Shown here: positions 9,525 through 16,923 of the stretch, one piece after another
Position numbering within the stretch: position 1 is the first letter of the stretch
Layout: the number at the start of each line of letters is the position of its first letter
Source: an uncultured Eubacteriales bacterium
GTDB lineage: Bacteria; Bacillota; Clostridia; Oscillospirales; Oscillospiraceae
Direction: 5' to 3'
Assembly (NCBI GenBank): GCA_934597725.1
Contig: CAKTSK010000034.1
Location: forward strand, 1-17,228
DNA: 17,228 bases
Position numbers and translations under genes: made by a program
The notes under the pieces: generated by a model
What the model was told of the DNA's origin: nothing
What the model saw: only the letters and a program-made list of their open reading frames with translations
Database searches by the model: none

Positions 9525-10300
9525 ACGCGCAGCTCCCCCACCCGGGTGAGGATCTCAGGCTCACCCTTGGTAATGAGGATCGAGTTCTCGTAATGGGCGG
9601 AGAGGGAGCCGTCGGCAGTCCTTACGGTCCAGCCGTCCTTCATCACCTTGATCCGCCAGTCCCCTTGGTTCACCATGGGCTCCACCGCCAGGGTCATCCC
9701 GGGAGCAAGCCGGGGGCCGTGGCCGGGTTTCCCATAGTTGGGCACCTCAGGGGCTTCGTGGAGGTTGGCGCCTACGCCGTGACCGACGTAGTCCCGCACC
9801 ACAGAGAAGCCGTTTTCTTCCACGTACTTCTGCACAGCGTGGGATATATCCGAGACCCGGTAACCGAAGCGGGCATATTTCATGCCCTCCCAGAAGGACT
9901 GCTCCGTAACGGCGATCAGCTTCGCCGCCTCGTCGCTCACCTTCCCGCAGGCAAAGGTGCCCGCGCAGTCGCCGTGAAAGCCGCCGATATAGGCCCCCAC
10001 ATCCACACTGACGATGTCGCCTTCCTTCAGGACCTGATTGCTCGGGATCCCATGGATGACCTCATCGTTGACCGAAATGCAGGCAGAGCCCGGAAAGTTC
10101 CGCACACCGGGAGGACCCGGGAAGTTCAGGAACGACGGGATCGCCCCCTGCTTTTCGATAAATTTGCGTACTGCGGTATCTATTTCCAGGGTGGTCACGC
10201 CCGGACGTACCATTTCTCCCGCCAGCTGGCGGGCTGCCGCGGTAATTTGTCCGGCGCGACGCATCCCCTCGATATCTCTGGGAGACTTCAATGAGATCAT
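9521..10300 (-). CDS. map: Methionine aminopeptidase, type I
   Basis: Removes the initiator methionine from new proteins at the ribosome exit. With ATG at 10300 the protein has 259 residues. The five metal ligands of the pita-bread fold are D100, D111, H174, E207 and E238 (contexts VSVDVGAY, FHGDCAGT, VGHGVG, VEPM and HYENSI), with the substrate histidine H83 in NDEVIHGIP. It lacks the N-terminal zinc finger or SH3 extension of longer forms. An in-frame TTG at 10309 would overlap the adk stop by 4 bp; neither start has a strong ribosome binding site. I prefer ATG because it gives the usual MISLKSPRDIEGMR beginning. The gene is 5 bp after adk and overlaps the KOW gene. Confidence 0.97.
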   Translation of the reverse strand: MISLKSPRDIEGMRRAGQITAAARQLAGEMVRPGVTTLEIDTAVRKFIEKQGAIPSFLNFPGPPGVRNFPGSACISVNDEVIHGIPSNQVLKEGDIVSVDVGAYIGGFHGDCAGTFACGKVSDEAAKLIAVTEQSFWEGMKYARFGYRVSDISHAVQKYVEENGFSVVRDYVGHGVGANLHEAPEVPNYGKPGHGPRLAPGMTLAVEPMVNQGDWRIKVMKDGWTVRTADGSLSAHYENSILITKGEPEILTRVGELRV

Positions 10301-10305
10301 AGTAA

Positions 10306-10938
10306 TCAAAGCCCCAGCGCGTTTAGAATCACAGTCGTCGTCTCAGCCGCAGTGGGCTGATTGTCTACGGTCTTGAGCAGGTTTCTGGCCGCGTAGAAAT
10401 CCTTCAGCGGAGCGGTCTCCTTGTGATAGACAGCCAGTCTGTCACGGACCACCTCAGGCTTATCGTCCGCCCGGGCTTCCAGCTTTCCGCCGCATGCGTC
10501 GCACACGCCCTCGGTCTTCGGAGGCATGTTCTTCACATGGTAGGGTGCGCCGCAGGAGGCGCACACCCGCCGGCCGCCCATGCGCTCCACGATCTCCTCG
10601 TCGGAGATCTCGATGGAGACCACGGCGTCGAAGGAGATCCCTGCCTTCTCCAGGGCTTCTGCCTGGGGAATGGTCCGGGGCACGCCGTCCAGGATGAAGC
10701 CCTTCTGGCAGTCTGCCTCGGCCAGGCGCTCGGTGATGACCCCGATGATCACCTCATCGGGCACCAGCTTGCCGGCGTCCATATACTCCTTGGCCTTCAG
10801 CCCCACGGGGGTGCCGTTCTTCACAGCAGCCCGGAGGATGTTGCCGGTGGAAATGGTGGGGATCCCCAGCTTCTTGTTGAGGATCTCGGCCTGGGTGCCT
10901 TTGCCGGCGCCCGGAGGGCCCAAAAGAATCAGTTTCAT
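10306..10938 (-). CDS. adk: Adenylate kinase, zinc-containing type
   Basis: Catalyses ATP + AMP to 2 ADP and so balances adenine nucleotides in the cytoplasm. The 210 residues hold the P-loop GPPGAGKGT (7-15), the AMP-binding part ISTGNILR (29-36), FILDGVPRT (81-89) and a long LID domain with zinc cysteines at 126, 129, 146 and 149, the form usual in Firmicutes. FILDGVPRT has Val where Phe is the common residue (V86); the rest of the motif is intact, so activity is expected. ATG with AGAGG 9 nt upstream. It lies 13 bp after secY and 5 bp before map, the standard spc-operon position. Confidence 0.98.
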   Translation of the reverse strand: MKLILLGPPGAGKGTQAEILNKKLGIPTISTGNILRAAVKNGTPVGLKAKEYMDAGKLVPDEVIIGVITERLAEADCQKGFILDGVPRTIPQAEALEKAGISFDAVVSIEISDEEIVERMGGRRVCASCGAPYHVKNMPPKTEGVCDACGGKLEARADDKPEVVRDRLAVYHKETAPLKDFYAARNLLKTVDNQPTAAETTTVILNALGL

Positions 10939-10951
10939 CTTATCATACCTC

Positions 10952-12271
10952 TCATTCCAGGAAGCCCTTGTAGTGCCGCATCAGCGTCTGTGCCTCGATC
11001 ATCTTCACCGTCTCCAGCGCAACGCCCACCACGATGATGACGGACGTGCCGCCGATGGACATGTTGCGGATACCGGTGATGTTTTCCGTGATGATGGGCA
11101 GGATGGCGACGATACCCAGGTAAATGGCGCCGAAGAAGGTCAGACGGGAGAGGACCTTGGACAGGAACTCTGCCGTGGGACGGCCGGGCCGGAAGCCGGG
11201 GATAAAGCCGCCGTTCTTCTTCAGGTTGTTGGCAACCTCCACAGGGTTAAACTGAATGGTCGCGTAGAAGTAGCTGAACATGAGGATCAGCAGGAAATAG
11301 ATCACTGCATACAACGCACTGGTGGAGTTGAAGACCGACAGGAACGTGTGCCAGGCGGAGCCTTCCTGCTGAGAGGAGGGCACGAACATGCCGATGGTTG
11401 CAGGGATCATGGCAATCGACTGCGCAAAGATGATGGGCAACACGCCGCTGAGGTTGACCTTGATGGGGATGTGGGTGGACTGACCACCGTACATCTTCCG
11501 GCCCACCACGCGCTTGGCGTACTGAACAGGGACCTTGCGCTCAGAGTTGGTGATAAAGACAATGAAGATCACCAGGGCCAGCATACCCACCACCATCATC
11601 ACCGCGATACCGGGGTTCATCACCGCCACGGTGTCGGAGGCCTCCAGACCGGCAGCCCAGCTTCTCACGCCGCTGACCAGAGACATGATCATATGAGGCA
11701 TACGGGAAACGATACCGGTAAAGAGGATGATGGAAATGCCGTTGCCCACACCAAATTCGGTGATCTGTTCGCCCAGCCACATGAGGAAGACCGCGCCGGC
11801 GGTGAAGGAGACGATGATCACCACAGCCGCCCACACGCCCTCGTTGCTCAGCAGACCATAGCTGCGGATCAGGGTGTAGTAGCCCCAGCCCTGCAGCAGG
11901 CCGATGGCCAGGGTGGCGTAACGGGTGATGGCCTGGATCTTCTTCTTCCCCTCTTCGCCGCCGTCTTTGGCCAGGCGTTCCAGGGCCGGGATGGCGATGG
12001 TCAGCAGCTGGATGATGATGGAGGCGTTGATATAGGGCTGGATGGACAAGGCAAACAACGTTGCCTGGGACAGGGCCGAGCCGCTCAAGGTGTTCAGCAG
12101 CCCGAAGATCGTCCCGGAATTTGCCGCAATATAGTTCTGCAAATACTCGGTGTTGATATAAGGCACCGGGATCGCAGCGCCGACCCGGAAGATCAGCAAA
12201 GCAAAGATCACGAACAGGAGCTTGCGGCGCAGCTCCGGCAGTTTCCATGCGTTCCGGATGGTCTTAAGCAT
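10952..12271 (-). CDS. secY: Protein translocase channel subunit SecY
   Basis: The 439-residue pore of the Sec translocon in the cytoplasmic membrane, which passes unfolded proteins delivered by SecA or the signal recognition particle. Ten hydrophobic segments can be traced, the first at about 18-37. Diagnostic motifs are GEQITEFGVGNGIS (167-180), the cytoplasmic loop ERKVPVQYAKR (244-254) and GFRPGRPT (359-366) in the SecA/ribosome-contacting loop. NLKKNGGFIPG precedes the last. The ATG overlaps the rplO stop by one base (TGATG), a sign of translational coupling. The length is normal for Firmicutes and nothing appears missing. Confidence 0.99.
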   Translation of the reverse strand: MLKTIRNAWKLPELRRKLLFVIFALLIFRVGAAIPVPYINTEYLQNYIAANSGTIFGLLNTLSGSALSQATLFALSIQPYINASIIIQLLTIAIPALERLAKDGGEEGKKKIQAITRYATLAIGLLQGWGYYTLIRSYGLLSNEGVWAAVVIIVSFTAGAVFLMWLGEQITEFGVGNGISIILFTGIVSRMPHMIMSLVSGVRSWAAGLEASDTVAVMNPGIAVMMVVGMLALVIFIVFITNSERKVPVQYAKRVVGRKMYGGQSTHIPIKVNLSGVLPIIFAQSIAMIPATIGMFVPSSQQEGSAWHTFLSVFNSTSALYAVIYFLLILMFSYFYATIQFNPVEVANNLKKNGGFIPGFRPGRPTAEFLSKVLSRLTFFGAIYLGIVAILPIITENITGIRNMSIGGTSVIIVVGVALETVKMIEAQTLMRHYKGFLE

Positions 12272-12711
12272 CAGACCACCTCGGCCTTCCCGCCTGCCTC
12301 TTCAATTTTTGCCTTTGCGGAGGCGGAGAAAGCGCTGGCCCGAACGGTCAGCTTCTTGGTGAGGCTGCCCTCGCCCAGGATCTTCACACCATACTGGCAC
12401 TTGGACAGGATGCCCTTTTCCAGCAGGTCACAGGCGCTGACCACAGCGCCGTCCTCAAACTTTTCCAGTGCGGAAACGTTCACGGCCTCCAGGGGCTTGG
12501 CAAAAATGTTGTTGAAACCTCTCTTGGGGACACGGCGTGCCAGAGGCATCTGGCCGCCCTCAAACCCCACGCGGACGCCGCCGCCGGAACGAGCCCACTG
12601 GCCCTTCTGACCGCGGCCGGCGGTCTTCCCGTTGCCGGAGCCATTGCCCCGGCCCTTGCGGTAGGCCTTGGGGTTGGAGCCGGGCACGGGAGAAAGTTCA
12701 TGCAGTTTCAT
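12271..12711 (-). CDS. rplO: 50S ribosomal protein L15
   Basis: L15, 146 residues, a late-assembling protein of the large subunit. The Gly/Arg-rich N-terminal extension that penetrates the rRNA is clear (MKLHELSPVPGS, then GKTAGRGQKGQWAR and GGGVRVGFEGGQMPL), followed by the globular part with RRVPKRGFNN and the C-terminal LTVRASAFSASAKAKIEEAG. Its stop codon shares one base with the secY ATG. It begins 13 bp after rpmD. Identity is certain. Confidence 0.99.
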   Translation of the reverse strand: MKLHELSPVPGSNPKAYRKGRGNGSGNGKTAGRGQKGQWARSGGGVRVGFEGGQMPLARRVPKRGFNNIFAKPLEAVNVSALEKFEDGAVVSACDLLEKGILSKCQYGVKILGEGSLTKKLTVRASAFSASAKAKIEEAGGKAEVV

Positions 12712-12724
12712 CTCGCGTACCTCC

Positions 12725-12907
12725 TTACTGTTCCTCGGTGACCTGGATCAGGTAACCGATGTGGGCGATCTTGCCCCGGGTGGCCGCGTTGTCGGGCTGC
12801 ACGGTGGTGTCGCCGATCTTCCGCAGGCCGAGGGCTTCCGCGGTGGCCTTATGCTTTGCAATCCGGCCGTTGAGGCTCTTGACGAGCTTGATGTTCAGAT
12901 TCGCCAT
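12725..12907 (-). CDS. rpmD: 50S ribosomal protein L30
   Basis: L30, 60 residues, of the short bacterial form. It begins MANLNIKLVKSLNGRIAKHK and has LGLRKIGDTTVQPDNAATRG, the conserved core, then ends near IGYLIQVTEEQ. It is a small peripheral protein of the large subunit. It sits between rpsE and rplO with 13-bp gaps on both sides, the standard spc order. Confidence 0.98.
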   Translation of the reverse strand: MANLNIKLVKSLNGRIAKHKATAEALGLRKIGDTTVQPDNAATRGKIAHIGYLIQVTEEQ

Positions 12908-12920
12908 GGTTCAGCCCTCC

Positions 12921-13421
12921 TTAGCCCACGATCTCTTCCACGCTCTTGCCCCGGATCCGGGCCACAGCCTCGGGACCACGCAGGGACTTCAGGCCCTCCA
13001 TGGTGGCGGAGACCACGTTCTGGGGGTTGTTGGAGCGCAGGCACTTGGTACGAATGTCTTTGATCCCGGCCGCTTCCAGCACGGCACGGACGGGACCGCC
13101 GGCGATAACGCCGGTACCGGGGGCGGCGGGCTTCATCAGCACCCGGCCGGCGCCGAACTCACCGATCACCTCGTGGGGGATGGTGGTGCCGGACAGGGTG
13201 ATGGTGAACATGTTCTTCTTCGCAGCCTCCAGGCCCTTCCGGATGGCCTCGGGGACCTCAGCGGCCTTACCCAGGCCAAAGCCCACCTTGCCCTTCTCGT
13301 CGCCGACGACGACCAGAGCGGAGAACTTCATGACACGGCCGCCCTTGACGGTCTTGGAGACACGGTTCAGGGAAACGACTTTTTCCACAAACTCGCTGGG
13401 TTCTCTTTCAAATCTAGGCAT
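12921..13421 (-). CDS. rpsE: 30S ribosomal protein S5
   Basis: S5, 166 residues, at the mRNA entry and decoding region of the 30S subunit. The double-stranded-RNA-binding-like N-terminal domain carries LNRVSKTVKGGRVMKFSALV (about 18-37), the loop where spectinomycin-resistance changes occur in other bacteria; it is intact here. GDEKGKVGFGLGKAAEVPEA, MKPAAPGTGVIAGGPVR and GIKDIRTKCLRSNNPQNVV follow as in the family. It is 18 bp after rplR and 13 bp before rpmD. Nothing unusual is seen. Confidence 0.99.
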   Translation of the reverse strand: MPRFEREPSEFVEKVVSLNRVSKTVKGGRVMKFSALVVVGDEKGKVGFGLGKAAEVPEAIRKGLEAAKKNMFTITLSGTTIPHEVIGEFGAGRVLMKPAAPGTGVIAGGPVRAVLEAAGIKDIRTKCLRSNNPQNVVSATMEGLKSLRGPEAVARIRGKSVEEIVG

Positions 13422-13439
13422 TTTCGTTTCCTCCTCCCA

Positions 13440-13799
13440 TTAAAATTCCAGGCCGGCCTTGCGGGCGCCCTCGGCCAGGGCCTTCACGCGGCCGTGGTAC
13501 AGGTAGCCGCCGCGGTCGAAGACCACGGTGTCGATGCCCTTGTCCTTGGCGCGCTGGCCAATGGCCTCGCCCACCTTGGCAGCGGCCTCGCAGTTGTTGC
13601 CGCGGCCCTCAAATCCCTTTTCCAGGGAGGATGCGGAGACCAGGGTGCAGCCCTTCACGTCGTCGATGATCTGGGCATAGATGTTGGTCCCGCTGCGGAA
13701 CACGTTCAGACGGGGTCTCTCGGATGTGCCGGAGACTTTCCCGCGAACGCGGGTATGGCGCTTTTGACGCTGCGCGTTGGTATCGGGTCTCTTAATCAT
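13440..13799 (-). CDS. rplR: 50S ribosomal protein L18
   Basis: L18, 119 residues, binds 5S rRNA together with L5 in the central protuberance. The N-terminal basic part KRHTRVRGKVSGTSERPRLN, the FRSGTNIYAQIIDD segment and the C-terminal FDRGGYLYHGRVKALAEGAR with final AGLEF are the family signature. It lies 17 bp after rplF and 18 bp before rpsE. Identity is certain. Confidence 0.99.
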   Translation of the reverse strand: MIKRPDTNAQRQKRHTRVRGKVSGTSERPRLNVFRSGTNIYAQIIDDVKGCTLVSASSLEKGFEGRGNNCEAAAKVGEAIGQRAKDKGIDTVVFDRGGYLYHGRVKALAEGARKAGLEF

Positions 13800-13816
13800 T
13801 TAGGCACACCTCTTTC

Positions 13817-14362
13817 TTACTTCTTCACGCCGGTCTTGCCTTCCTTGCGGCGGATGACCTCGTCAGTATATTTGATCCCCTTGCCCTTGTAGGGTTCCGG
13901 GGGTCTCTTCCCTCTGACCTCAGCAGCAAACTGGCCGACCTTCTGCTTGTCGATGCCGCTGATGATGATCTTGTTGGGGCTGGGGACCTCGATGGTGATG
14001 CCATCGATCTCCTCCATGACCACAGGGTGAGAGAAGCCGATGTTCATGTTCAGCTTCTTGCCTTCCTTGGCCACACGGTAGCCGACGCCGTTGACGTCCA
14101 GCTCCTTCTTGTAGCCGTCGGTGACACCCACCACCATGTTGTTGATCAGGGTGCGGGTCAGGCCGTGCAGGGCACGGTTTTCCTTCTCGTCGTTGGGGCG
14201 GGTCACGGTGAGGACGTTCTCCTCACGGGTCAGGGTCATCTTGTCGCTGACCTTCTGGGTCAGGGTACCCTTGGGGCCCTTGACGGTGACCAGATTGCCT
14301 TCGCCCACAGTCACTTCCACATTGCTGGGGAGAGAGATGGGCATTCTACCGATTCTCGACAT
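13817..14362 (-). CDS. rplF: 50S ribosomal protein L6
   Basis: L6, 181 residues, near the sarcin-ricin loop and the factor-binding site of the large subunit. Both repeated domains are present: MSRIGRMPISLP with VKGPKGTLTQKV in the first and the second ending in the signature RGKRPPEPYKGKGIKYTDEV. GLTRTLINNMVVGVTDGY lies between them. It is 15 bp after rpsH and 17 bp before rplR. Length and motifs are normal. Confidence 0.99.
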   Translation of the reverse strand: MSRIGRMPISLPSNVEVTVGEGNLVTVKGPKGTLTQKVSDKMTLTREENVLTVTRPNDEKENRALHGLTRTLINNMVVGVTDGYKKELDVNGVGYRVAKEGKKLNMNIGFSHPVVMEEIDGITIEVPSPNKIIISGIDKQKVGQFAAEVRGKRPPEPYKGKGIKYTDEVIRRKEGKTGVKK

Positions 14363-14377
14363 AATAATCTCTCCTCC

Positions 14378-14779
14378 TTACCACACAAATGCCAGAACTT
14401 CACCGCCGACGTGGGCCGCACGGGCGGCTTTGTCGGTCATGATGCCCTTGGAAGTGGACACGATCGCAACACCCAGGCCACGCAGAACGCGGGGCAGCTC
14501 GTCAGCACCGGCATAGACACGCAGGCCGGGCTTGGAAACGCGGCGCAGGCCGGAGATGACCTTCTCCTTGCCGGGGTTGTTGTACTTCAGGGTCACGTGG
14601 ATCACGCCCTGTGCACCGTCTTCCACCAGCTGGAAAGCCTTGATGTAGCCCTCGTCCAGCAGGATCTGCGCAATGGCCTTCTTCATGTTGGATGCGGGGA
14701 TGTCGACGGTGTCGTGCTTGGCGTTGTTCGCGTTGCGGATGCGGGTGAGCATATCCGCAATGGGATCTGTAATGTGCAT
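14378..14779 (-). CDS. rpsH: 30S ribosomal protein S8
   Basis: S8, 133 residues, a primary binder of the central domain of 16S rRNA. The start MHITDPIADMLTRIRNAN and the signature GVAIVSTSKGIMTDKAAR near the C terminus are diagnostic. AGGAGG is 8 nt before the ATG. In E. coli S8 is the repressor of the spc operon through a site near the L5 start. Here rpsH is separated from rpsZ by 181 bp instead of the 13-30 bp usual in this block, because of a structured segment that looks inserted (14804-14955). This could affect coupling of S8 synthesis to the genes before it. Confidence 0.99.
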   Translation of the reverse strand: MHITDPIADMLTRIRNANNAKHDTVDIPASNMKKAIAQILLDEGYIKAFQLVEDGAQGVIHVTLKYNNPGKEKVISGLRRVSKPGLRVYAGADELPRVLRGLGVAIVSTSKGIMTDKAARAAHVGGEVLAFVW

Positions 14780-14794
14780 AGGGAATACCTCCTA

Positions 14795-14803
14795 TAAGAT
14801 TAC
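14795..14803. repeat. Direct repeat copy 1 (rpsH side), possible target duplication
   Basis: The 9-mer TAAGATTAC (plus strand) lies just before the rpsH ribosome binding site on the minus strand. An identical copy is found at 14956-14964. The two copies flank a 152-bp segment with no separation from it, as expected of a target-site duplication. Confidence 0.75.
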
Positions 14804-14955
14804 AGGCATCGCCTGTATCAGCGGCAAGGTATCGGGTCTCGACGGAACCGACCTATTGCCGCCGGCTGGGGCAAGGCGCTCCGCCGCAGCGGAGAGCCGT
14901 GTATGGGAAAGCCGACCGGATGGTTGGGGCATCCGGTCCGGCCATTCCATCGGGG
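14804..14955. mobile_element. Probable 152-bp non-coding insertion between rpsZ and rpsH
   Basis: The segment is bounded by perfect 9-bp direct repeats. Deleting it and one repeat gives a 20-bp rpsZ-rpsH gap like the others in this operon. It is GC-rich and highly folded: hairpins at 14801-14817 (7 bp, partly in the repeat), 14821-14862 (7-bp outer stem GCGGCAA/TTGCCGC), 14875-14898 (9 bp with one mismatch) and 14914-14938 (perfect 9 bp GACCGGATG/CATCCGGTC). It encodes no recognisable protein, and I see no terminal inverted repeats, so it does not match a standard MITE. It may be a small non-autonomous element, an intergenic palindromic repeat, or a structured RNA element. No sequence comparison was possible. 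Confidence 0.6.
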
Positions 14956-14964
14956 TAAGATTAC
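14956..14964. repeat. Direct repeat copy 2 (rpsZ side), possible target duplication
   Basis: Second perfect copy of TAAGATTAC. On the minus strand it reads GTAATCTTA and contains the TAA stop codon of rpsZ (14963-14961), so the proposed insertion would have landed exactly at the end of that gene without changing its product. Confidence 0.75.
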
Positions 14965-15146
14965 CAGGAAGCCTTCCGCACGCCGGGGATCTGGCCCTTG
15001 TGAGCCAGTTCGCGGAAGCAGATGCGGCAGATTCCGTAGTCACGCAGATAGGCGTGGGGGCGGCCGCAGATCTTGCACCGGTTGTAGCGGCGGGTGGAAA
15101 ACTTGGGCTCAGCCTGCTGCTTGAGCTTCATGGATAATTTCGCCAT
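14961..15146 (-). CDS. rpsZ: 30S ribosomal protein S14, zinc-binding type Z
   Basis: The short 61-residue zinc form of S14, a protein of the 30S head. The zinc ligands are C24, C27, C40 and C43 (RCKICGRPHAY and GICRICFREL), and the C terminus GQIPGVRKASW is the family end. This C+ form is usual in Firmicutes and can be replaced by a zinc-free paralogue under zinc limitation in some species; whether a paralogue exists here cannot be seen. AGGAGG is about 10 nt before the ATG. The stop codon lies within a 9-bp direct repeat bordering the probable insertion. Confidence 0.98.
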   Translation of the reverse strand: MAKLSMKLKQQAEPKFSTRRYNRCKICGRPHAYLRDYGICRICFRELAHKGQIPGVRKASW

Positions 15147-15164
15147 TGATCGTTCTCCTCCTAA

Positions 15165-15713
15165 TTACTTTCCAAAGGGAGCGCCGATCAGGGTCAGCAG
15201 CTCTCTTGCCTCTTCGTCGGTCTCTGCGGTGGTGCAGATGACGATGTCCATGCCACGGATCTTGTCGATCTTGTCGTAGTCGATCTCGGGGAAGATCAGC
15301 TGCTCCTTCACGCCCAGGGCATAGTTGCCGCGGCCGTCAAAGGAATTGGCGCTGATGCCGCGGAAGTCACGGACACGGGGCAGGGCCACGTTGAACAGAC
15401 GGTCCAGGAACTCCCACATCTTGTCCTGGCGCAGGGTGACCTTGGCGCCGATGGGCATTCCCTCACGGACCTTGAAGTTGGCCACGGACTTCTTGGCCTT
15501 GGTCACGATGGCCTTCTGGCCGGTGATGACACCCAGGTCGCGGACCACAGCGTCCAGGACCTTGGCGTTGTCCCGGGCCTCGCCGCAGCCGACGTTCACC
15601 ACGATCTTGTCGATGCGGGGCACCTGCATGGTGCTCTTGTAGTTGAACTTCTGCATGAGAGCAGGAGCAACTTCTTCTCTGTACTTTGCTTTCAGGTTGG
15701 GCATGTCAGCCAT
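15165..15713 (-). CDS. rplE: 50S ribosomal protein L5
   Basis: L5, 182 residues, binds 5S rRNA and touches the P-site tRNA from the central protuberance. The segments YREEVAPALMQKF, PRIDKIVVNVGCGEA (33-47), REGMPIGAKVTLRQDKMWEF and LPRVRDFRGISANSFDGRGN are typical, as is the end RELLTLIGAPFGK. An internal ATG three codons later (MPNLK) is a possible alternative start. It is 17 bp after rplX and 18 bp before rpsZ. Confidence 0.99.
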   Translation of the reverse strand: MADMPNLKAKYREEVAPALMQKFNYKSTMQVPRIDKIVVNVGCGEARDNAKVLDAVVRDLGVITGQKAIVTKAKKSVANFKVREGMPIGAKVTLRQDKMWEFLDRLFNVALPRVRDFRGISANSFDGRGNYALGVKEQLIFPEIDYDKIDKIRGMDIVICTTAETDEEARELLTLIGAPFGK

Positions 15714-15730
15714 GATTGACTCCTCCTCTC

Positions 15731-16048
15731 TCAGATCTCAGCGCCGCAGTGCTTGCACACGCGCACCTTCTTGCCGTCCACCATCTTGCTGGCGGCGCGG
15801 GTGGGCTTGTCGCACTTGGGGCACACGCGCATCACCTTGCAGGCGTACAGGGGAGCTTCCTTCTGCAGGATGCCGCCCTCTTCGCCCTGCTTGCGGGGCT
15901 TGGTGTGGCGGGAGACCATGTTGATCTTCTCCACCACCACTTTCCCCTCCTTGGGGATCACCTTGAGGACTTTGCCCCGCTGGCCCTTGTCCTTGCCGGT
16001 GATGACCACGACGGTGTCGTCCTTCTTAATGCTCATTTTATTCATCAT
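15731..16048 (-). CDS. rplX: 50S ribosomal protein L24, cysteine-containing form
   Basis: L24, 105 residues, an early assembly initiator of the large subunit. The KOW motif is at about 9-36 (DDTVVVITGKDKGQRGKVLK), followed by NMVSRHTKPRK. The C-terminal part carries two CxxC pairs, C76/C79 (VCPKCDKPTR) and C98/C101 (VCKHCGAEI), suggesting a zinc ribbon that many Firmicutes L24 proteins have lost. Three ATGs lie close together (MMNKMSI); GGGAGGG is 7 nt before the first, which I chose. It is 14 bp after rplN and 17 bp before rplE. Confidence 0.98.
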   Translation of the reverse strand: MMNKMSIKKDDTVVVITGKDKGQRGKVLKVIPKEGKVVVEKINMVSRHTKPRKQGEEGGILQKEAPLYACKVMRVCPKCDKPTRAASKMVDGKKVRVCKHCGAEI

Positions 16049-16062
16049 CTTTGTACCCTCCC

Positions 16063-16431
16063 TTACAGTACTTCGGGAGCCAGAGACAGGATCTTCATGT
16101 AATCCTTGTCCCGCAGCTCACGGGCGACAGGGCCAAAGATACGGGTCCCTCTGGGGTTCTTGTCGTCCTTGATGAGGACGGCTGCGTTCTCGTCGAAGCG
16201 GACGTAGCTGCCGTCTGCCCGGCGCACGCCCTTGGCGGAACGGACCACCACGGCGCGGACCACATCGCCCTTCTTCACGGTGCCGCCGGGAGCGGCCTTC
16301 CGCACGGAGGCCACGATCACGTCGCCGATGTTGGCGTACTTGCGGGAGGAGCCTCCCAGCACGCGGATGGTCTTGATTTCCTTGGCGCCGGTATTGTCCG
16401 CCACCTTCAGATAGGTTTCCTGCTGGATCAT
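16063..16431 (-). CDS. rplN: 50S ribosomal protein L14
   Basis: L14, 122 residues, forms inter-subunit bridges with helix 14 of 16S rRNA and is the binding site of the silencing factor RsfS in bacteria. MIQQETYLKVADNTGAKEI, RVLGGSSRKYANIGDVIVAS and the end GTRIFGPVARELR with ILSLAPEVL are diagnostic. First gene of the classical spc set, 13 bp after rpsQ with no promoter visible between, so S10 and spc genes appear to be continuous here. Confidence 0.99.
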   Translation of the reverse strand: MIQQETYLKVADNTGAKEIKTIRVLGGSSRKYANIGDVIVASVRKAAPGGTVKKGDVVRAVVVRSAKGVRRADGSYVRFDENAAVLIKDDKNPRGTRIFGPVARELRDKDYMKILSLAPEVL

Positions 16432-16444
16432 TTACGGCACCTCC

Positions 16445-16708
16445 TTACTTCGCCTTTTCGATGATCTCAACCACACGCCATCTCTTATCCTTGGACAGAG
16501 GGCGGGTCTCCATGACCTTCACTCTGTCGCCGATGCCGCAGGTGTTGTTCTCGTCATGGGCCTTGAGCTTATAGGTCCGCTTGACGATCTTCTTATACAG
16601 GGGGTGTGCCACACGGTCGGCAATGGCCACCACCACGGTCTTATCCATCTTGTCCGAAACCACCAGGCCGACTCTGGTCTTACGGGAAGAAGTTCTGTTC
16701 TCAGGCAT
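16445..16708 (-). CDS. rpsQ: 30S ribosomal protein S17
   Basis: S17, 87 residues, an OB-fold primary binder of 16S rRNA. RKTRVGLVVSDKMDKTVVVA (9-28) and HPLYKKIVKRTYKLKAHDE are diagnostic, followed by DRVKVMETRPLSKDKRWRVV. It is 14 bp after rpmC and 13 bp before rplN. Length is normal for Firmicutes. Confidence 0.99.
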   Translation of the reverse strand: MPENRTSSRKTRVGLVVSDKMDKTVVVAIADRVAHPLYKKIVKRTYKLKAHDENNTCGIGDRVKVMETRPLSKDKRWRVVEIIEKAK

Positions 16709-16722
16709 GATTCCGTTCCTCC

Positions 16723-16923
16723 TTACTGGCCAGCGAGCTGCTGCTCACGGATGATGGTTTTGACTCTGGCAATGTCGCGCTTCACTTCGTTGATGCGGAC
16801 GGGATTTTCCAGCTGATTGGTGGCATGCTGGAGACGGAGCTGGAAAAGGTCCTTCTTCAGCTCGGTCAGCTTCTTTTCCAGATCAGCGGAAGACATCTTG
16901 CGTACCTCGTTTGCCTTCATCAT
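16723..16923 (-). CDS. rpmC: 50S ribosomal protein L29
   Basis: L29, 66 residues, a two-helix protein beside the exit tunnel that helps form the docking site for trigger factor and the signal recognition particle. ANEVRKMSSADLEKKLTELK then DLFQLRLQHATNQLENPVRI is the family signature, ending with REQQLAGQ. Two tandem ATGs (MMKANEV) are possible; the first overlaps the rplP stop as ATGA, and either gives a normal protein. Translation is probably coupled to rplP. Confidence 0.98.
   Translation of the reverse strand: MMKANEVRKMSSADLEKKLTELKKDLFQLRLQHATNQLENPVRINEVKRDIARVKTIIREQQLAGQ

Noticed and set aside
10580..12610. Plus-strand open frame of 676 codons opposite adk, secY and rplO
   Set aside because: It runs across three certain minus-strand genes and has no family match; the composition (His, Asp and Gly runs) is that of an antisense frame.
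14780..14960. A hidden small gene in the rpsZ-rpsH gap
   Set aside because: No frame with a ribosome binding site and recognisable protein was found; the sequence is dominated by inverted repeats.
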